Shown: positions 44,789-53,980 of the stretch, one piece after another
Layout of the letters: every line of letters starts with the position of its first letter
Numbering within the stretch: the first letter of the stretch is position 1
Source of the DNA: Gammaproteobacteria bacterium
Lineage (GTDB): Bacteria > Pseudomonadota > Gammaproteobacteria > Thiohalomonadales > Thiohalomonadaceae
Length of the DNA: 64,000 bases
Reading direction: 5' to 3'
Assembly (NCBI GenBank): GCA_026196275.1
Contig: JAPHTQ010000029.1
Location: 1 to 64,000, forward strand
The notes under the pieces: generated by a model
Database searches by the model: none
What the model saw: only the letters and a program-made list of their open reading frames with translations
Told to the model about the DNA's origin: nothing
Program-made: the position numbers and the translations under genes

Positions 44789-45607
44789 ATGTCGTACCTG
44801 GAGCCCAGCGAGTTCGTATCAAAAATGGTCGATTCGGGTGAGTCGAAAGTGTTTATGTCCACCAAGGACACCCTGATCCGTGCCTTCATGGCCGGTGCCA
44901 TACTGGGCCTCGCGGCCATTTTCGCCATTACCGTGGCGACGAAAACCGGATCCCCGCTCACCGGCGCCATCCTGTTCCCCGTTGGTTTCATCATGCTCTA
45001 CCTGATGAAATTCGATCTCCTTACCGGGGTTTTCACCCTCGTTCCTCTCGCGCTTATCGACAAACGTCCCGGTGTGACCTTCGGCCAGGTCATGCGCAAC
45101 TGGGGCCTGGTTTTTGTCGGCAACTTCGCCGGTGCACTGTCCGTCGCCTTCATGATGTCCTTTATCCTGACCTATGGCTACAGCATTGATGGCGGGGTTA
45201 TCGCGGAAAAGGTCGGACATATCGGTGAATCCCGAACCCTTGGCTATAAAGAACATGGTCTCGATGGATGGTTCACCATCTTCATTCGTGGCATGTTATG
45301 CAACTGGATGGTCTCCATGGGTGTGGTCGGCGCGATGATCTCCACCTCCGCCAGTGCCAAGATGATGGCCATGTGGATGCCAGTCATGCTGTTCTTCTTC
45401 ATGGGCTTCGAACATTCCATCGTCAACATGTTCCTGTTCCCCTTCTCCATGATCATGGGTGGCGGCTTTACCGTCTCTGACTATTTGATCTGGAATGAGA
45501 TCCCGACGGCCCTGGGCAATCTGGTAGGCGGTTTTGTCCTGGTCGGACTCCCGCTCTATTTCACCCACGTCAGGACCAGTCCGGAACGCGTTCTGAACAA
45601 GGCCTGA
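44789..45607 (+). CDS. Formate/nitrite transporter family channel (NirC-like)
   Basis: A 272-residue pentameric membrane channel with six helices. Family motifs are GAILGLAAIFAITVATKTG, FDLLTGVFTLVPLALID, NWGLVFVGNFAGAL, WMPVMLFFFMGFEHSIVNMF with the central His, and NEIPTALGNLVGG. Context (nasA before, nitrogen promoter) points to nitrite import or export rather than formate. AGAGAGGGAG precedes the ATG. An intrinsic terminator follows the stop. Confidence 0.9.
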   Translation: MSYLEPSEFVSKMVDSGESKVFMSTKDTLIRAFMAGAILGLAAIFAITVATKTGSPLTGAILFPVGFIMLYLMKFDLLTGVFTLVPLALIDKRPGVTFGQVMRNWGLVFVGNFAGALSVAFMMSFILTYGYSIDGGVIAEKVGHIGESRTLGYKEHGLDGWFTIFIRGMLCNWMVSMGVVGAMISTSASAKMMAMWMPVMLFFFMGFEHSIVNMFLFPFSMIMGGGFTVSDYLIWNEIPTALGNLVGGFVLVGLPLYFTHVRTSPERVLNKA

Positions 45608-45624
45608 TTATCCGCCCATGATAT

Positions 45625-45653
45625 CTCGGCTCCATCAGGGGCCGAGGTTTTTT
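45625..45653 (+). terminator. Terminator hairpin abutting the kinase start codon
   Basis: CTCGGCTCC (45625-45633), loop ATCA and GGGGCCGAG (45638-45646) give nine pairs (one T-G) followed by GTTTTTT. It ends six bases before the ATG of the next gene. The only ribosome-site-like bases for that gene, GAGG (45644-45647), lie in the 3' stem, so the hairpin would both end transcription and hide the site. Confidence 0.8.
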
Positions 45654-45658
45654 ACGTT

Positions 45659-47389
45659 ATGACGAAACAGTTACGCATCACCATCGGCCAACACTCCGAC
45701 AGGGGCCGCAAGGCGGTCAACCAGGATTTTCATGCGGCCTCTATCCCGAATGAACCGCTGTTGAGTTCGAAAGGGATAGCCGTGGCGCTCGCCGACGGCA
45801 TCAGTACCAGCGGTGTCAGTCAGATTGCCAGCGAGACCTCAGTCAAAGGCTTTCTGGAGGATTACTTTTCCACCCCTGAGTCATGGTCGGTGAAGACTTC
45901 CGTGCAGCGCGTGCTGCGCGCGACCAACTCCTGGCTTTACGCACAGACCCGTAACGGCCCAAATCGTTACGAGATGGACCGGGGTTATGTCTGCACCTTC
46001 AGCGCACTGGTACTCAAATCTACCACCGCGCACATCTTTCATGCCGGTGATACACGAGTCTACCGCCTCATCGACAACCGCCTCGAACAGTTGACCGAAG
46101 ATCACCGCCTGTGGGTGTCGCGTGAGAAAAGCTATCTCAGTCGTGCCCTCGGCATGCGCGATAGACTGGAGATCGATTACCGATCCCACGCGCTAGAAAT
46201 CGGCGACACCTTCGTCCTGGCGACGGACGGGGTTTACGAGTTCGCCCAGGAAACATTTACCGTCGATACGATCCACGCGCACAGTGACAATCTGGACCGC
46301 GCCGCCCGGGCGATTGTGGAGGAGGCATACCACTGCGGCAGCATGGATAACCTTTCCATCCAGATCGTTCGCATCGATGAACTGCCGCACCACAACATCG
46401 ACGAACTTCACCAGCAGGCGACTGCCCTGCCGTTCCCACCGGAACTGCGGCCCAGGATGACATTCGACGGTTACGAGATCGTACGTGATGTGCACAACAG
46501 CAGCCGCAGTCATGTCTATCTGGCTGTCGACATTGAAACCGGGAAACAGGTCGCCCTGAAGGTTCCCTCCATCGATCTGCGCAACGACGATGCCTATCTG
46601 GAGCGATTCCTGATGGAGGAATGGGTGGCACGCCGAATCGACAATGCGCACGTATTAAAACCGTGCGAACTGACGCGCAAACGCAACTACCTGTACATTG
46701 TCACCGAGTTCATCGAGGGGCAAACCCTGTCACAATGGATGACCGACAATCCCTGTCCTGATATCGAAACAGTCCGCAACATCGTTGAGCAAATCGCCCG
46801 GGGCTTACGCGCCTTGCACCGCCAAGAGATGCTGCACCAGGATCTGCGGCCCAACAATATCATGATCGACAAAACGGGAACCGTGAAGATCATCGATTTC
46901 GGCTCGGTGCGGGTTGCCGGAGTCGCCGAGAACGCCGGCCGCCATGAGCAGCAGATCCTCGGCACCGCGCAGTACACAGCACCCGAGTACTTCCTCGGCG
47001 ATACCGGCACCACCCGTTCGGACATGTTTTCACTCGGTGTCATCGCCTATCAGATGCTGTCCGGGCGTTTGCCCTACGGCACCCGTGTGGCGCAGGCGAC
47101 CACCCGGGCGGCACAACGAAAACTGGTCTACGCGTCGGTGCTCGACGACAACCTAACCATCCCTGCCTGGGTCGATTTTGCGATCAGAAAGGCGGTCCAC
47201 CCCAACCCTTACCACCGCTACGATGAGATTTCCGAATTCATCCATGATCTGCGCCGGCCGAATCGTGCCTTTTTAAGCAAGTCATGGCCGCCGTTACTGG
47301 AACGCAACCCCGTGCTCTTCTGGCAGGGCATCTCCCTGATCCTGCTTCTCATCATTGTGTTGCTGCTCAGCAACGACACCTTGCCTTAA
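45659..47389 (+). CDS. Bifunctional PP2C phosphatase / Ser-Thr kinase, membrane-anchored
   Basis: A 576-residue fusion. The N-terminal PP2C phosphatase (about 1-240) has metal Asp motifs GQHSDRGRKAVNQD, VALADGIS, FHAGDTRVYR, LATDGVYEF and SMDNLSI. The kinase (about 265-530) has VALKVP (Lys 301), an αC Glu in LMEEWVARRI, HQDLRPNN (Asp 395, with Gln replacing the usual Arg), IDFGS (Asp 413) and APEYF. Its glycine-rich loop is degenerate (DVHNSSRSHVY). A C-terminal helix (LFWQGISLILLLIIVLLL) anchors it. Substrates are unknown. Its place between the nitrite channel and cynS suggests control of nitrogen-assimilation proteins. Confidence 0.9.
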   Translation: MTKQLRITIGQHSDRGRKAVNQDFHAASIPNEPLLSSKGIAVALADGISTSGVSQIASETSVKGFLEDYFSTPESWSVKTSVQRVLRATNSWLYAQTRNGPNRYEMDRGYVCTFSALVLKSTTAHIFHAGDTRVYRLIDNRLEQLTEDHRLWVSREKSYLSRALGMRDRLEIDYRSHALEIGDTFVLATDGVYEFAQETFTVDTIHAHSDNLDRAARAIVEEAYHCGSMDNLSIQIVRIDELPHHNIDELHQQATALPFPPELRPRMTFDGYEIVRDVHNSSRSHVYLAVDIETGKQVALKVPSIDLRNDDAYLERFLMEEWVARRIDNAHVLKPCELTRKRNYLYIVTEFIEGQTLSQWMTDNPCPDIETVRNIVEQIARGLRALHRQEMLHQDLRPNNIMIDKTGTVKIIDFGSVRVAGVAENAGRHEQQILGTAQYTAPEYFLGDTGTTRSDMFSLGVIAYQMLSGRLPYGTRVAQATTRAAQRKLVYASVLDDNLTIPAWVDFAIRKAVHPNPYHRYDEISEFIHDLRRPNRAFLSKSWPPLLERNPVLFWQGISLILLLIIVLLLSNDTLP

Positions 47390-47450
47390 CCCCCCTTTCC
47401 AGCACTGGCATCTCCGGGTGCCGGCTCAACAATCCGTAAGGAGCTTGACC

Positions 47451-47891
47451 ATGAAAAAGATAGAAATGACTGAAACCATTCTCGCTGCCAAGACCCAGTC
47501 CGGCCTCGATTGGGAAGCGATCGCCGGGAGGGCGGGGCTCTCTCCGGTATTTCTCACCTCGGCCTGTCTTGGCATGAACAGCCTCAAACCGGAATTCGCC
47601 GACAAGGTGTGCGAGGTGCTTGGACTGCCTACAGAGATCTCAACGGCGCTGCAGCAATTTCCGCACAAGAGCTGGGACCAGGCCATTCCTACCGATCCCG
47701 TTATTTACCGCTGGTATGAGATCGTCGGTGTATACGGAGAGACCATCAAGGAGCTGATTCACGAAAAATTCGGCGATGGCATTATGAGCGCCATCGATTT
47801 TTCCATGCATATCGACAAGGAGGAGAACCCGGCCGGCGATCGCGTCCGGGTGACGATGAGCGGCAAGTTTCTACCCTACAAGAGTTGGTAA
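47451..47891 (+). CDS. cynS: Cyanate hydratase (cyanase)
   Basis: A 146-residue cyanase converting cyanate and bicarbonate to carbamate, which breaks down to ammonium and CO2. An N-terminal helical domain (TETILAAKTQSGLDWEAIAG) is followed by the catalytic domain with Arg/Glu in IYRWYEIVGVYGETIKELI and the Ser in GIMSAIDFSM. All three catalytic residues are present. The start is ATG 47451 after TAAGGAG; the longer frame overlaps the kinase 3' end. It supplies ammonium alongside nitrite reduction. Confidence 0.96.
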   Translation: MKKIEMTETILAAKTQSGLDWEAIAGRAGLSPVFLTSACLGMNSLKPEFADKVCEVLGLPTEISTALQQFPHKSWDQAIPTDPVIYRWYEIVGVYGETIKELIHEKFGDGIMSAIDFSMHIDKEENPAGDRVRVTMSGKFLPYKSW

Positions 47892-47907
47892 CACCCGTTC
47901 TGCAGCC

Positions 47908-47939
47908 TGCCGGGCCGCCAATCGATACGGCCCGGCAGC
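47908..47939. terminator. Bidirectional terminator between cynS and the next gene
   Basis: CTGCCGGGCCG (47908-47918) and CGGCCCGGCAG (47929-47939) form a perfect 11-bp stem with a ten-base loop, between convergent genes. T tracts are poor on both sides, so it may rely on the stem. Confidence 0.65.
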
Positions 47940-47964
47940 TTGTCCACCTCTACCGATCTCCCGC

Positions 47965-48411
47965 TTACTCTTTGGCCTCTTTTTCCTGTTCGGCCTTTTC
48001 CTTCTCTTTGGCATACCATCCATCGGTCGCCATCACCGCCTTGGAGATGAACTGATCGAAATAGGGCAGTAATTCGCCCACATCCCCGGTCTCGGTGCCG
48101 AGACGGAACTCGAATACCGCCACATCCTCGGGGCTGGTGCCGAGGAAGGCGATGCTGTAGGTGATTGGCAGACCGGATTTGTCCGGGTGGTCGTAGACCC
48201 CGGCATGGTCAAACAGCTGATCCTCCAGGGCATCGACCAGTGCGGCGAAGATCGAACCGTCCCCTTCGCTCATCACGGAGAAATCATTGGCGGGCATGGC
48301 GCCGCTGCCCTGGCGGCTGACACGACCGTTGCGGTCCATCAGCAGGGAGAGGACGCTTTTGTCGTCGCAAAGAATATCAATACGGAGGCGCTGGATCTCT
48401 TCTTTTTTCAT
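47965..48411 (-). CDS. Conserved hypothetical protein, acidic with charged C-terminal tail
   Basis: A 148-residue soluble protein I do not recognise. It has an alternating beta pattern (RLRIDILCDDKSVLSLLMDR, VFEFRLGTETGDVGELLPYF), then ISKAVMATDGWYAKEKE and a lysine/glutamate tail. No signal or membrane segment. I place the start at ATG 48411 (MKKEEIQ); the longer frame has a different, Cys-rich composition. A fragment matching its C-terminus lies at 50515-50624, so it once had a neighbouring paralogue. Its job is unknown. Confidence 0.65.
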   Translation of the reverse strand: MKKEEIQRLRIDILCDDKSVLSLLMDRNGRVSRQGSGAMPANDFSVMSEGDGSIFAALVDALEDQLFDHAGVYDHPDKSGLPITYSIAFLGTSPEDVAVFEFRLGTETGDVGELLPYFDQFISKAVMATDGWYAKEKEKAEQEKEAKE

Positions 48412-48643
48412 GATTCCGGGGTTTGTTACGAAATTTCCGGCCATTCTACAGATATTCACCGTACTCTGCCGGGGATCGACCGAACTGCGGCTCCTGCATT
48501 GCCGACAGTCACTGCTGCACGGGAGCGCTTCACAGGCACTCATACAGCAGCCATAGGGGCCATTTTCCACCGGCCCAAGATCTGCTGACGGGCTGTATTA
48601 AACCCGTTACACTGGGCTTCATGTTTTCTATGGAGCCGATGCA

Positions 48644-50512
48644 ATGGACATCATCGAGCTTATCCACAATACCGCCATGCTGGTCGCGCTGGTTGCGCTC
48701 TATCAGTTATTGATCTCACGACGCCTGCCGCACACTCTTGTCGGACAACTCACCTTCGGCCTGCTCCTGGGTCTGGTGGCCGTGGTCGGCATGATGGACC
48801 CGCTCGAGCACTCCCCCGGCATCATCTTCGACGGTCGCTCCATTATCATAGCGATCGCCGGCTATATCGGCGGCCCGCTGGTAGCGTTGGTCAGCGCAGT
48901 GACCGCCGCCGCCTACCGCGCTTGGCTCGGCGGTGGCGGCGCGCCGGTCGGTATTGCGGTGATCGCTGTCTCGGCCGCCATCGGCGTCTATTTCCACTAC
49001 CTGCGAAAAAAGCGCGGGGGACCACTGGGGCCGCTGCTGCTGTTCGGTTTCGGCCTGGTGGTACAACTGGCCGTGCTCGGACTCTTCACCTTTTTGCCTG
49101 ATGGACACGGTCGACAGGTGATCAGTGCCCTCGGCACCAACATTCTGCTGTTCTATCCACTGGCAACCATGCTCATCGCCCTGCTGTTCGAGGATTACGA
49201 AGCACAGGAACGGACAAAGCAACAGCAACACTATCTGGCCTATCACGATTCTCTGAGCGGCCTTCCCAACCGCAGTGCGCTGTTAAGGGAGATCGGGGCC
49301 GTTCTTCAGCATAGCCGACCGAGCGATGATCGGGGGGCCCTGCTGCTGCTCAATATCGATCGCTTCAAACGCCTCAATGATGCCCGCGGCCACACTATCG
49401 GCGACGCCCTGCTTCGCGCCGTCGGCCAACGCCTTAGCCCACTGCTGAGCCGCGACAGCCTGCTCGCCCGTCTCTCTGCCGACGAGTTCGCCTGTCTGAT
49501 AAAAAGCGGAGCACACAAAGATCGTGTTGAGGAGCTCTCCGAGGCGATCCACCACGCCTTCCGCCGGCCACTCAGCGTGGGCGCCGACGAATTCGCCATT
49601 ACCATCAGCGCAGGGATTGCCACCTTCCCCATGGGCGGTCGGGACACCACCGGCGAGATCATGCGCCGGGCCGATACCGCCCTGCACCACGCCAAACGCG
49701 CCGGCGGCAACCGCAGCGCCCACTTTGCCGATGAGATGGCCCGGCATGCCGAACAGCAGTTGCAGATGGAGCGCGAACTGCGCTCCGCCGTTGAGGCGGG
49801 GGAGCTGCGACTGTTTCTCCAGTCACAGGTCGACGGCCAGGGGCATATCGTCGGTGCCGAGGCGCTGGTGCGCTGGCAACACCCACAGCAGGGGCTGCTC
49901 GCACCCGGGCACTTTATTCCCATCGCCGAGGAGAGCGACCTTATTGTTGAGGTGGACCGCTGGGTGATCAACCAGACCTGCCGATTGCTGACACACCGCA
50001 CAATAGTGGAGAGCGGTACGCGACTGTCGGTCAACATCAGTCCGCGCCACTTCCACCAGCCCGGTTTCAGTGTCTGGTTGCGCGACACCCTCGTCGAACA
50101 CGGCGCCGATCCGCGCTTGTTGACCCTGGAGATCACCGAAGGGCTGTTGATCGAAAACCTGGCCGATGCGGCGACCAAGATGCGGGAGCTGGCAGCCATT
50201 GGACTACGTTTCTCGGTGGACGATTTCGGCACCGGCTACTCTTCGCTGGCCTATCTCAAGCAACTGCCGATCCATGAGCTCAAGATCGACAAGATCTTCA
50301 TCCAGGACGCCCCCAATGACGCCACCCTGGTAGAGGCCATCCTGGCCGTGGCCGAACGGCTGCGCCTGAACATCGTGGCCGAGGGGGTGGAGACCGCCGC
50401 CCAGGCCGCCCTGCTTTCGGCGCACAGCGGCGTCTATCAACAGGGGTATCTCTATAACAAACCCGAACCTGAGGCGCAGTGGCTGCAGCGCCTGCAGGCC
50501 AGCCGGCCATAA
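48644..50512 (+). CDS. 5TM sensor GGDEF-EAL protein, probable c-di-GMP phosphodiesterase
   Basis: A 622-residue inner-membrane protein. About five or six N-terminal helices (residues 5-185) resemble the LytS-type 5TMR sensor (GRSIIIAIAGYIGGPLVALVSAV). A GGDEF domain (about 200-360) is degenerate: SADEF replaces GGDEF near residue 280, so cyclase activity is unlikely. The EAL domain (about 380-615) keeps EALVRW, SVNISPRHF, DDFGTGYSSLAYLKQL, KIDKIFI and EGVET, so hydrolysis of c-di-GMP is expected. GGAG eight bases before ATG 48644 supports the start. Confidence 0.9.
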   Translation: MDIIELIHNTAMLVALVALYQLLISRRLPHTLVGQLTFGLLLGLVAVVGMMDPLEHSPGIIFDGRSIIIAIAGYIGGPLVALVSAVTAAAYRAWLGGGGAPVGIAVIAVSAAIGVYFHYLRKKRGGPLGPLLLFGFGLVVQLAVLGLFTFLPDGHGRQVISALGTNILLFYPLATMLIALLFEDYEAQERTKQQQHYLAYHDSLSGLPNRSALLREIGAVLQHSRPSDDRGALLLLNIDRFKRLNDARGHTIGDALLRAVGQRLSPLLSRDSLLARLSADEFACLIKSGAHKDRVEELSEAIHHAFRRPLSVGADEFAITISAGIATFPMGGRDTTGEIMRRADTALHHAKRAGGNRSAHFADEMARHAEQQLQMERELRSAVEAGELRLFLQSQVDGQGHIVGAEALVRWQHPQQGLLAPGHFIPIAEESDLIVEVDRWVINQTCRLLTHRTIVESGTRLSVNISPRHFHQPGFSVWLRDTLVEHGADPRLLTLEITEGLLIENLADAATKMRELAAIGLRFSVDDFGTGYSSLAYLKQLPIHELKIDKIFIQDAPNDATLVEAILAVAERLRLNIVAEGVETAAQAALLSAHSGVYQQGYLYNKPEPEAQWLQRLQASRP

Positions 50513-50514
50513 AT

Positions 50515-50624
50515 CTATCTCACCCCTTGCCCTGCTCCTCTTCGGTGGCGGACCTTCTCCGCCACATACCACTCGTTGGTCGCCATCATCGCCCTGTAGG
50601 TGAACTGGTCGAAATAGGGCACCA
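50515..50624 (-). pseudogene. C-terminal fragment of a paralogue of the 47965-48411 gene
   Basis: The minus strand encodes PYFDQFTYRAMMATNEWYVAEK followed by a basic tail and TAG, split here as PYFDQFTYRAMMA and TNEWYVAEK. The intact gene has PYFDQFISKAVMA and TDGWYAKEK. The nucleotide match is about 80% by eye over roughly 60 bases. No upstream coding part is found, so this is a gene relic between the EAL gene and the decarboxylase. Confidence 0.7.
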
Positions 50625-50649
50625 GACGCCTTCTTCCGCCTGGCACCAC

Positions 50650-51861
50650 TCAGCCGAGCAGCGGCACCACCTCGCACTCCTCGCTGACCAGCTCATTGAT
50701 GGCAACGATCTGCGCCTTGCGGAAAAAGTTGAACTCGGTGGCGCTGGCCCAGGTGTAGGCACCCATCATGCGACCAATGATCAGGGCACCGCACTCCAGT
50801 TGCGGCAGCATGATCGCATCGTCGATCACATCGATACTGTCGCAGGTGGGACCGGCCAGTACGCTCGGGCTGCGTTCACCGAAGAAGTCGAGGCAGTCCA
50901 CCGGGTAGCTGGTGTGATCGAACAGCACCCCGCTGTAGGAGCCGTAGATACCGTCATCCAGGTAGTACCACCAGCGCCCCTCGCGCAGCGCCTTGCCCAT
51001 CACCGAAGAGACCGCGGTCACCGCCGGAGCGGCAATGAAACGGCCCGGCTCGGCGATCAGGCGCATCCCCTGCGGCAATTCGGCCAGCGCATCGCGGATC
51101 GGCCGGCAGAAGCTGTCGATAGAGGCCACCTCTTCGCGGTAGTCCACCGGGAAGCCACCGCCGATATCCAGTATCTCCAACTGCGCCAGTCCCTGCTGCC
51201 GTGCCACTTCAATAATGTCACGGCAGGTGCGGATCGCCTCCACATGCTTGCGCGGCTCCAGCGCCTGCGAGCCGACATGGAAGGAGAGCCCCTTGATACA
51301 GATCCCTGCGGCGGCCGCCTGCTGCAGCAACCCCGGCACCGCCTCAGGGGTACAACCGAATTTTTTCGACAGGTCTATCTTGGCATCGGGGCTGCGGAAA
51401 CTCAGGCGCAGCAACAGCTCTACCTGTCCGGCATAGGGGACAAACTTGGCCAGCTCGTCCGGGTTGTCCACTACAAAGGTGGTGCAGCCGTAGTCGAGGG
51501 CATCACGGATATCACGGTCGCGCTTGATCGGGTGGCTATGGATGGTCCGTGCCGGGTCGACGCCCAGGCTGGCAACCAGCTCCACCTCGCCGGTGGTGGC
51601 AAGGTCAAACCAGCCGCCCTCCTCCATCAGGGTGGTGACCACCGCCGGGTGCGGCAGCGGTTTGAGGGCGTAGTGCAGGTCGACGCCGGGCAGCGCCGCA
51701 CGCAGGGCGCGGTACTGTCGTCGTACTGCGTCGCAATCGAGGATCAGCAGCGGCGACCCGTGGATCGCCACCAGACGGCGGATACGATCGGCCTCGGCTT
51801 CGGCCGAGACACGCTCAAGCAGAGGGGGTGAAGAGACGGATTCAATCTTGCTATGGGCCAT
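50650..51861 (-). CDS. Ornithine/lysine decarboxylase-like PLP enzyme (eukaryotic-ODC fold)
   Basis: A 403-residue fold-III PLP decarboxylase. The PLP lysine is in LHYALKPLPHP. GLSFHVGSQA, ILDIGGGFPVDY, AEPGRFIAAPA, and the active-site Cys in AGPTCDSIDVI fit ornithine decarboxylases making putrescine. Diaminopimelate decarboxylase is less likely because of length and the CDS(ID) motif. I chose ATG 51861 (MAHSKIESV); an upstream frame to 51963 has atypical sequence. The DNA upstream carries a MITE-like hairpin, so its promoter may be near or inside it. Confidence 0.85.
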   Translation of the reverse strand: MAHSKIESVSSPPLLERVSAEAEADRIRRLVAIHGSPLLILDCDAVRRQYRALRAALPGVDLHYALKPLPHPAVVTTLMEEGGWFDLATTGEVELVASLGVDPARTIHSHPIKRDRDIRDALDYGCTTFVVDNPDELAKFVPYAGQVELLLRLSFRSPDAKIDLSKKFGCTPEAVPGLLQQAAAAGICIKGLSFHVGSQALEPRKHVEAIRTCRDIIEVARQQGLAQLEILDIGGGFPVDYREEVASIDSFCRPIRDALAELPQGMRLIAEPGRFIAAPAVTAVSSVMGKALREGRWWYYLDDGIYGSYSGVLFDHTSYPVDCLDFFGERSPSVLAGPTCDSIDVIDDAIMLPQLECGALIIGRMMGAYTWASATEFNFFRKAQIVAINELVSEECEVVPLLG

Positions 51862-51939
51862 CAGGGTCCTCCCGCAACCTTCGGGTTGCAGAATAAGTGT
51901 CGGACGAGCAGCTGTATCGAGCGGCAACGAGTACTCTCC

Positions 51940-52082
51940 AGCAGGACGCTGAGAAACCCTCATGCGGCACGATACGGCGTTAAAATTCGTCTCAAAATGC
52001 TCATTTACGCTATGTAAACTGCGCTTTTTCGACGAATTTTGCCTTGTCTAGCACTCGCCTGAGGCTTTCTCAGCATCCTGCT
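51940..52082. mobile_element. 143-bp palindromic repeat (MITE/REP-like)
   Basis: The outer 23 bases on each side are inverted repeats with few mismatches (AGCAGGACGCTGAGAAA against AGCAGGATGCTGAGAAA read from the other strand). The complementarity resumes inside, with AAAATTCGTC matching near the centre (GTTAAAATTCGTCTC and GGCAAAATTCGTCGA). The whole element folds as one long hairpin and has no coding frame. Confidence 0.72.
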
Positions 52083-52306
52083 AAAACAGTCGAATTCACT
52101 CTTGCGAAGTTACTCGTCGTCACCGGCAACCATCCACGGGACGGACACTGATTGGCTATCAGCAAGAAGCGCGCGCATTATGCGCCAACGGGCGACAGAC
52201 GCAACTGTTTTTTTGTGCGTTAAAATGCTACGGAGGCTGGGGAATTCAACGGGGAAGATGCGGGGCGATCCCGGTGGCGTGTCGGCGTCACCGGGTAGTG
52301 CATGGC
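52083..52306. other. Gene-free gap with a hairpin beyond ybiT
   Basis: There is no gene here. CCCGGTG (52270-52276) and CACCGGG (52289-52295) form a 7-bp hairpin 11 bases beyond the ybiT stop, possibly a transcript-end stem, without a T tract. Confidence 0.45.
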
Positions 52307-53911
52307 TCAGGCGGCCTGCAGGCTGTTGAGGTAGTCCTCGTAACTGCCGCTGAAGTTGACCACACCCTCGGGGGTCAGCTCGATGATACGGGTGGCCAGC
52401 GAGGAGACGAACTCGCGGTCATGGCTGACGAAGATCAACGTACCGGCATAGTTCTCCAGCGCCAGGTTGAGCGACTCGATCGACTCCATGTCGAGGTGGT
52501 TGGTCGGCTCATCCATCACCAGTACATTGGGTTTCTGCATCATCATCTTGCCGAACAGCATGCGCCCCTGCTCACCACCGGAGATCACCTTGACCGACTT
52601 TTCGATATCCTTCTGCGAAAAGAGCATACGGCCGAGGTAACTGCGCACCACCTGCTCATCATCACCGGGCTGCTTCCACTGCCCCATCCAGTCGAGCAGG
52701 TTCATATCGCGGGAGAAATCGGCGGCGTGGTCCTGGGCGTAGTAGCCGATATTGACGTTCTCCGACCACTTTACCGTCCCGCTATCCGGACTCAACCCGC
52801 CATAGGCCTCACCCACCAGGGTGCGCAGCAGGGTGGTCTTGCCAATACCGTTGGGGCCGATGATGGCGATGCGCTCGCCGACCTCGACCATCAGGTCCAG
52901 ATCGCTGAGCAGCGGTGTGCCGTCGTAGCCCCTGGCCAGCCCCTCCACCTCCAGCGCCAGGCGGAAAAGCTTCTTCTCCTGCTCGAAGCGGATGAAGGGA
53001 TTCTGACGGCTGGAGGGCTTGATCTCCTCCAGCTCGATCTTCTCCAGCTGCCTGGCCCGCGAGGTGGCCTGCTTGGCCTTGGAGGCGTTGGCGGAGAAGC
53101 GGCTGACAAAGGTCTGCAGCTCGACGATCTGCGCCTTTTTCTTGGCGTTATCCGACAGTTGACGCTCGCGCACCGCGGTGGCGGCGGTCATGTACTCATC
53201 ATAGTTACCCGGGTAGAGGCGCAACTCGCCGAAATCCAGATCCGCCATGTGGGTGCAGACGCTGTTGAGGAAGTGGCGGTCATGGGAGATGATGATCATG
53301 GTGGCATTGCGCTCATTGAGCACACTCTCCAGCCAGCGGATGGTATTGATGTCCAGGTTGTTGGTCGGCTCATCGAGCAGCATGATGTCGGGGTCGGCGA
53401 ACAGCGCCTGGGCCAGCAGCACACGCAACTTGAAACCCGGCGCCACCGCACTCATCAGGCCGAAGTGCTGCTCCACCGGAATATCCAGCCCCAGCAGCAG
53501 CTCACCGGCGCGCGACTCGGCAGTGTAGCCGTCGAGCTCGGCGAACTTCACCTCCAGCTCGGCTACCGCCATGCCGTCCTCCTCGCTCATCTCGGGTAGC
53601 GAATAGATCCGATCGCGCTCCTGCTTGACTGCCCACAGCTCCTCGTTACCCATGATCACGGTGTCGATCACCGTATAGCTCTCGTAGGCGAACTGGTCCT
53701 GGCGCAGCTTACCCACCCGCTCGTTGGGGTCGACCATCACGTTGCCGGCACTCGGTTCCAGGTCGCCGCCGAGGATCTTCATCAGGGTCGACTTACCGCA
53801 ACCGTTGGCACCGATAAGACCGTAGCGGTTACCGTTGCCGAACTTGACCGAGATGTTTTCAAACAGGGGCTTGGCCCCGAACTGCATGGTGAGATTGGCT
53901 GTAGCGATCAC
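52307..53911 (-). CDS. ybiT: ABC-F ATPase YbiT
   Basis: A 534-residue ABC-F protein, close to E. coli YbiT in length and sequence ([39 protein letters not shown]). Two ABC domains: Walker [10 protein letters not shown] and GPNGIGKTT; Walker [13 protein letters not shown] and [12 protein letters not shown]. The first signature is a variant ([12 protein letters not shown]) and the second [10 protein letters not shown] linker helix pair (about 240-300) would reach the ribosomal E site. Such factors ease stalled ribosomes. The gene is transcribed alone. Confidence 0.95.
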   Translation of the reverse strand: MIATANLTMQFGAKPLFENISVKFGNGNRYGLIGANGCGKSTLMKILGGDLEPSAGNVMVDPNERVGKLRQDQFAYESYTVIDTVIMGNEELWAVKQERDRIYSLPEMSEEDGMAVAELEVKFAELDGYTAESRAGELLLGLDIPVEQHFGLMSAVAPGFKLRVLLAQALFADPDIMLLDEPTNNLDINTIRWLESVLNERNATMIIISHDRHFLNSVCTHMADLDFGELRLYPGNYDEYMTAATAVRERQLSDNAKKKAQIVELQTFVSRFSANASKAKQATSRARQLEKIELEEIKPSSRQNPFIRFEQEKKLFRLALEVEGLARGYDGTPLLSDLDLMVEVGERIAIIGPNGIGKTTLLRTLVGEAYGGLSPDSGTVKWSENVNIGYYAQDHAADFSRDMNLLDWMGQWKQPGDDEQVVRSYLGRMLFSQKDIEKSVKVISGGEQGRMLFGKMMMQKPNVLVMDEPTNHLDMESIESLNLALENYAGTLIFVSHDREFVSSLATRIIELTPEGVVNFSGSYEDYLNSLQAA

Positions 53912-53980
53912 GAACTATTCCGGAATAATGGTTGCAAGAGGTATCTTCAGGCCCTCCAGAGAGCGCCAGGGAGAGGAAGC

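Noticed and set aside
47400-47450. Sigma-54 promoter before cynS (TGGCATCTCCGGGTGCC)
   Set aside because: The -12 element lacks TTGC at the right spacing.
50479-53599. Plus-strand frames of 441-450 residues
   Set aside because: Antisense to the decarboxylase and ybiT.
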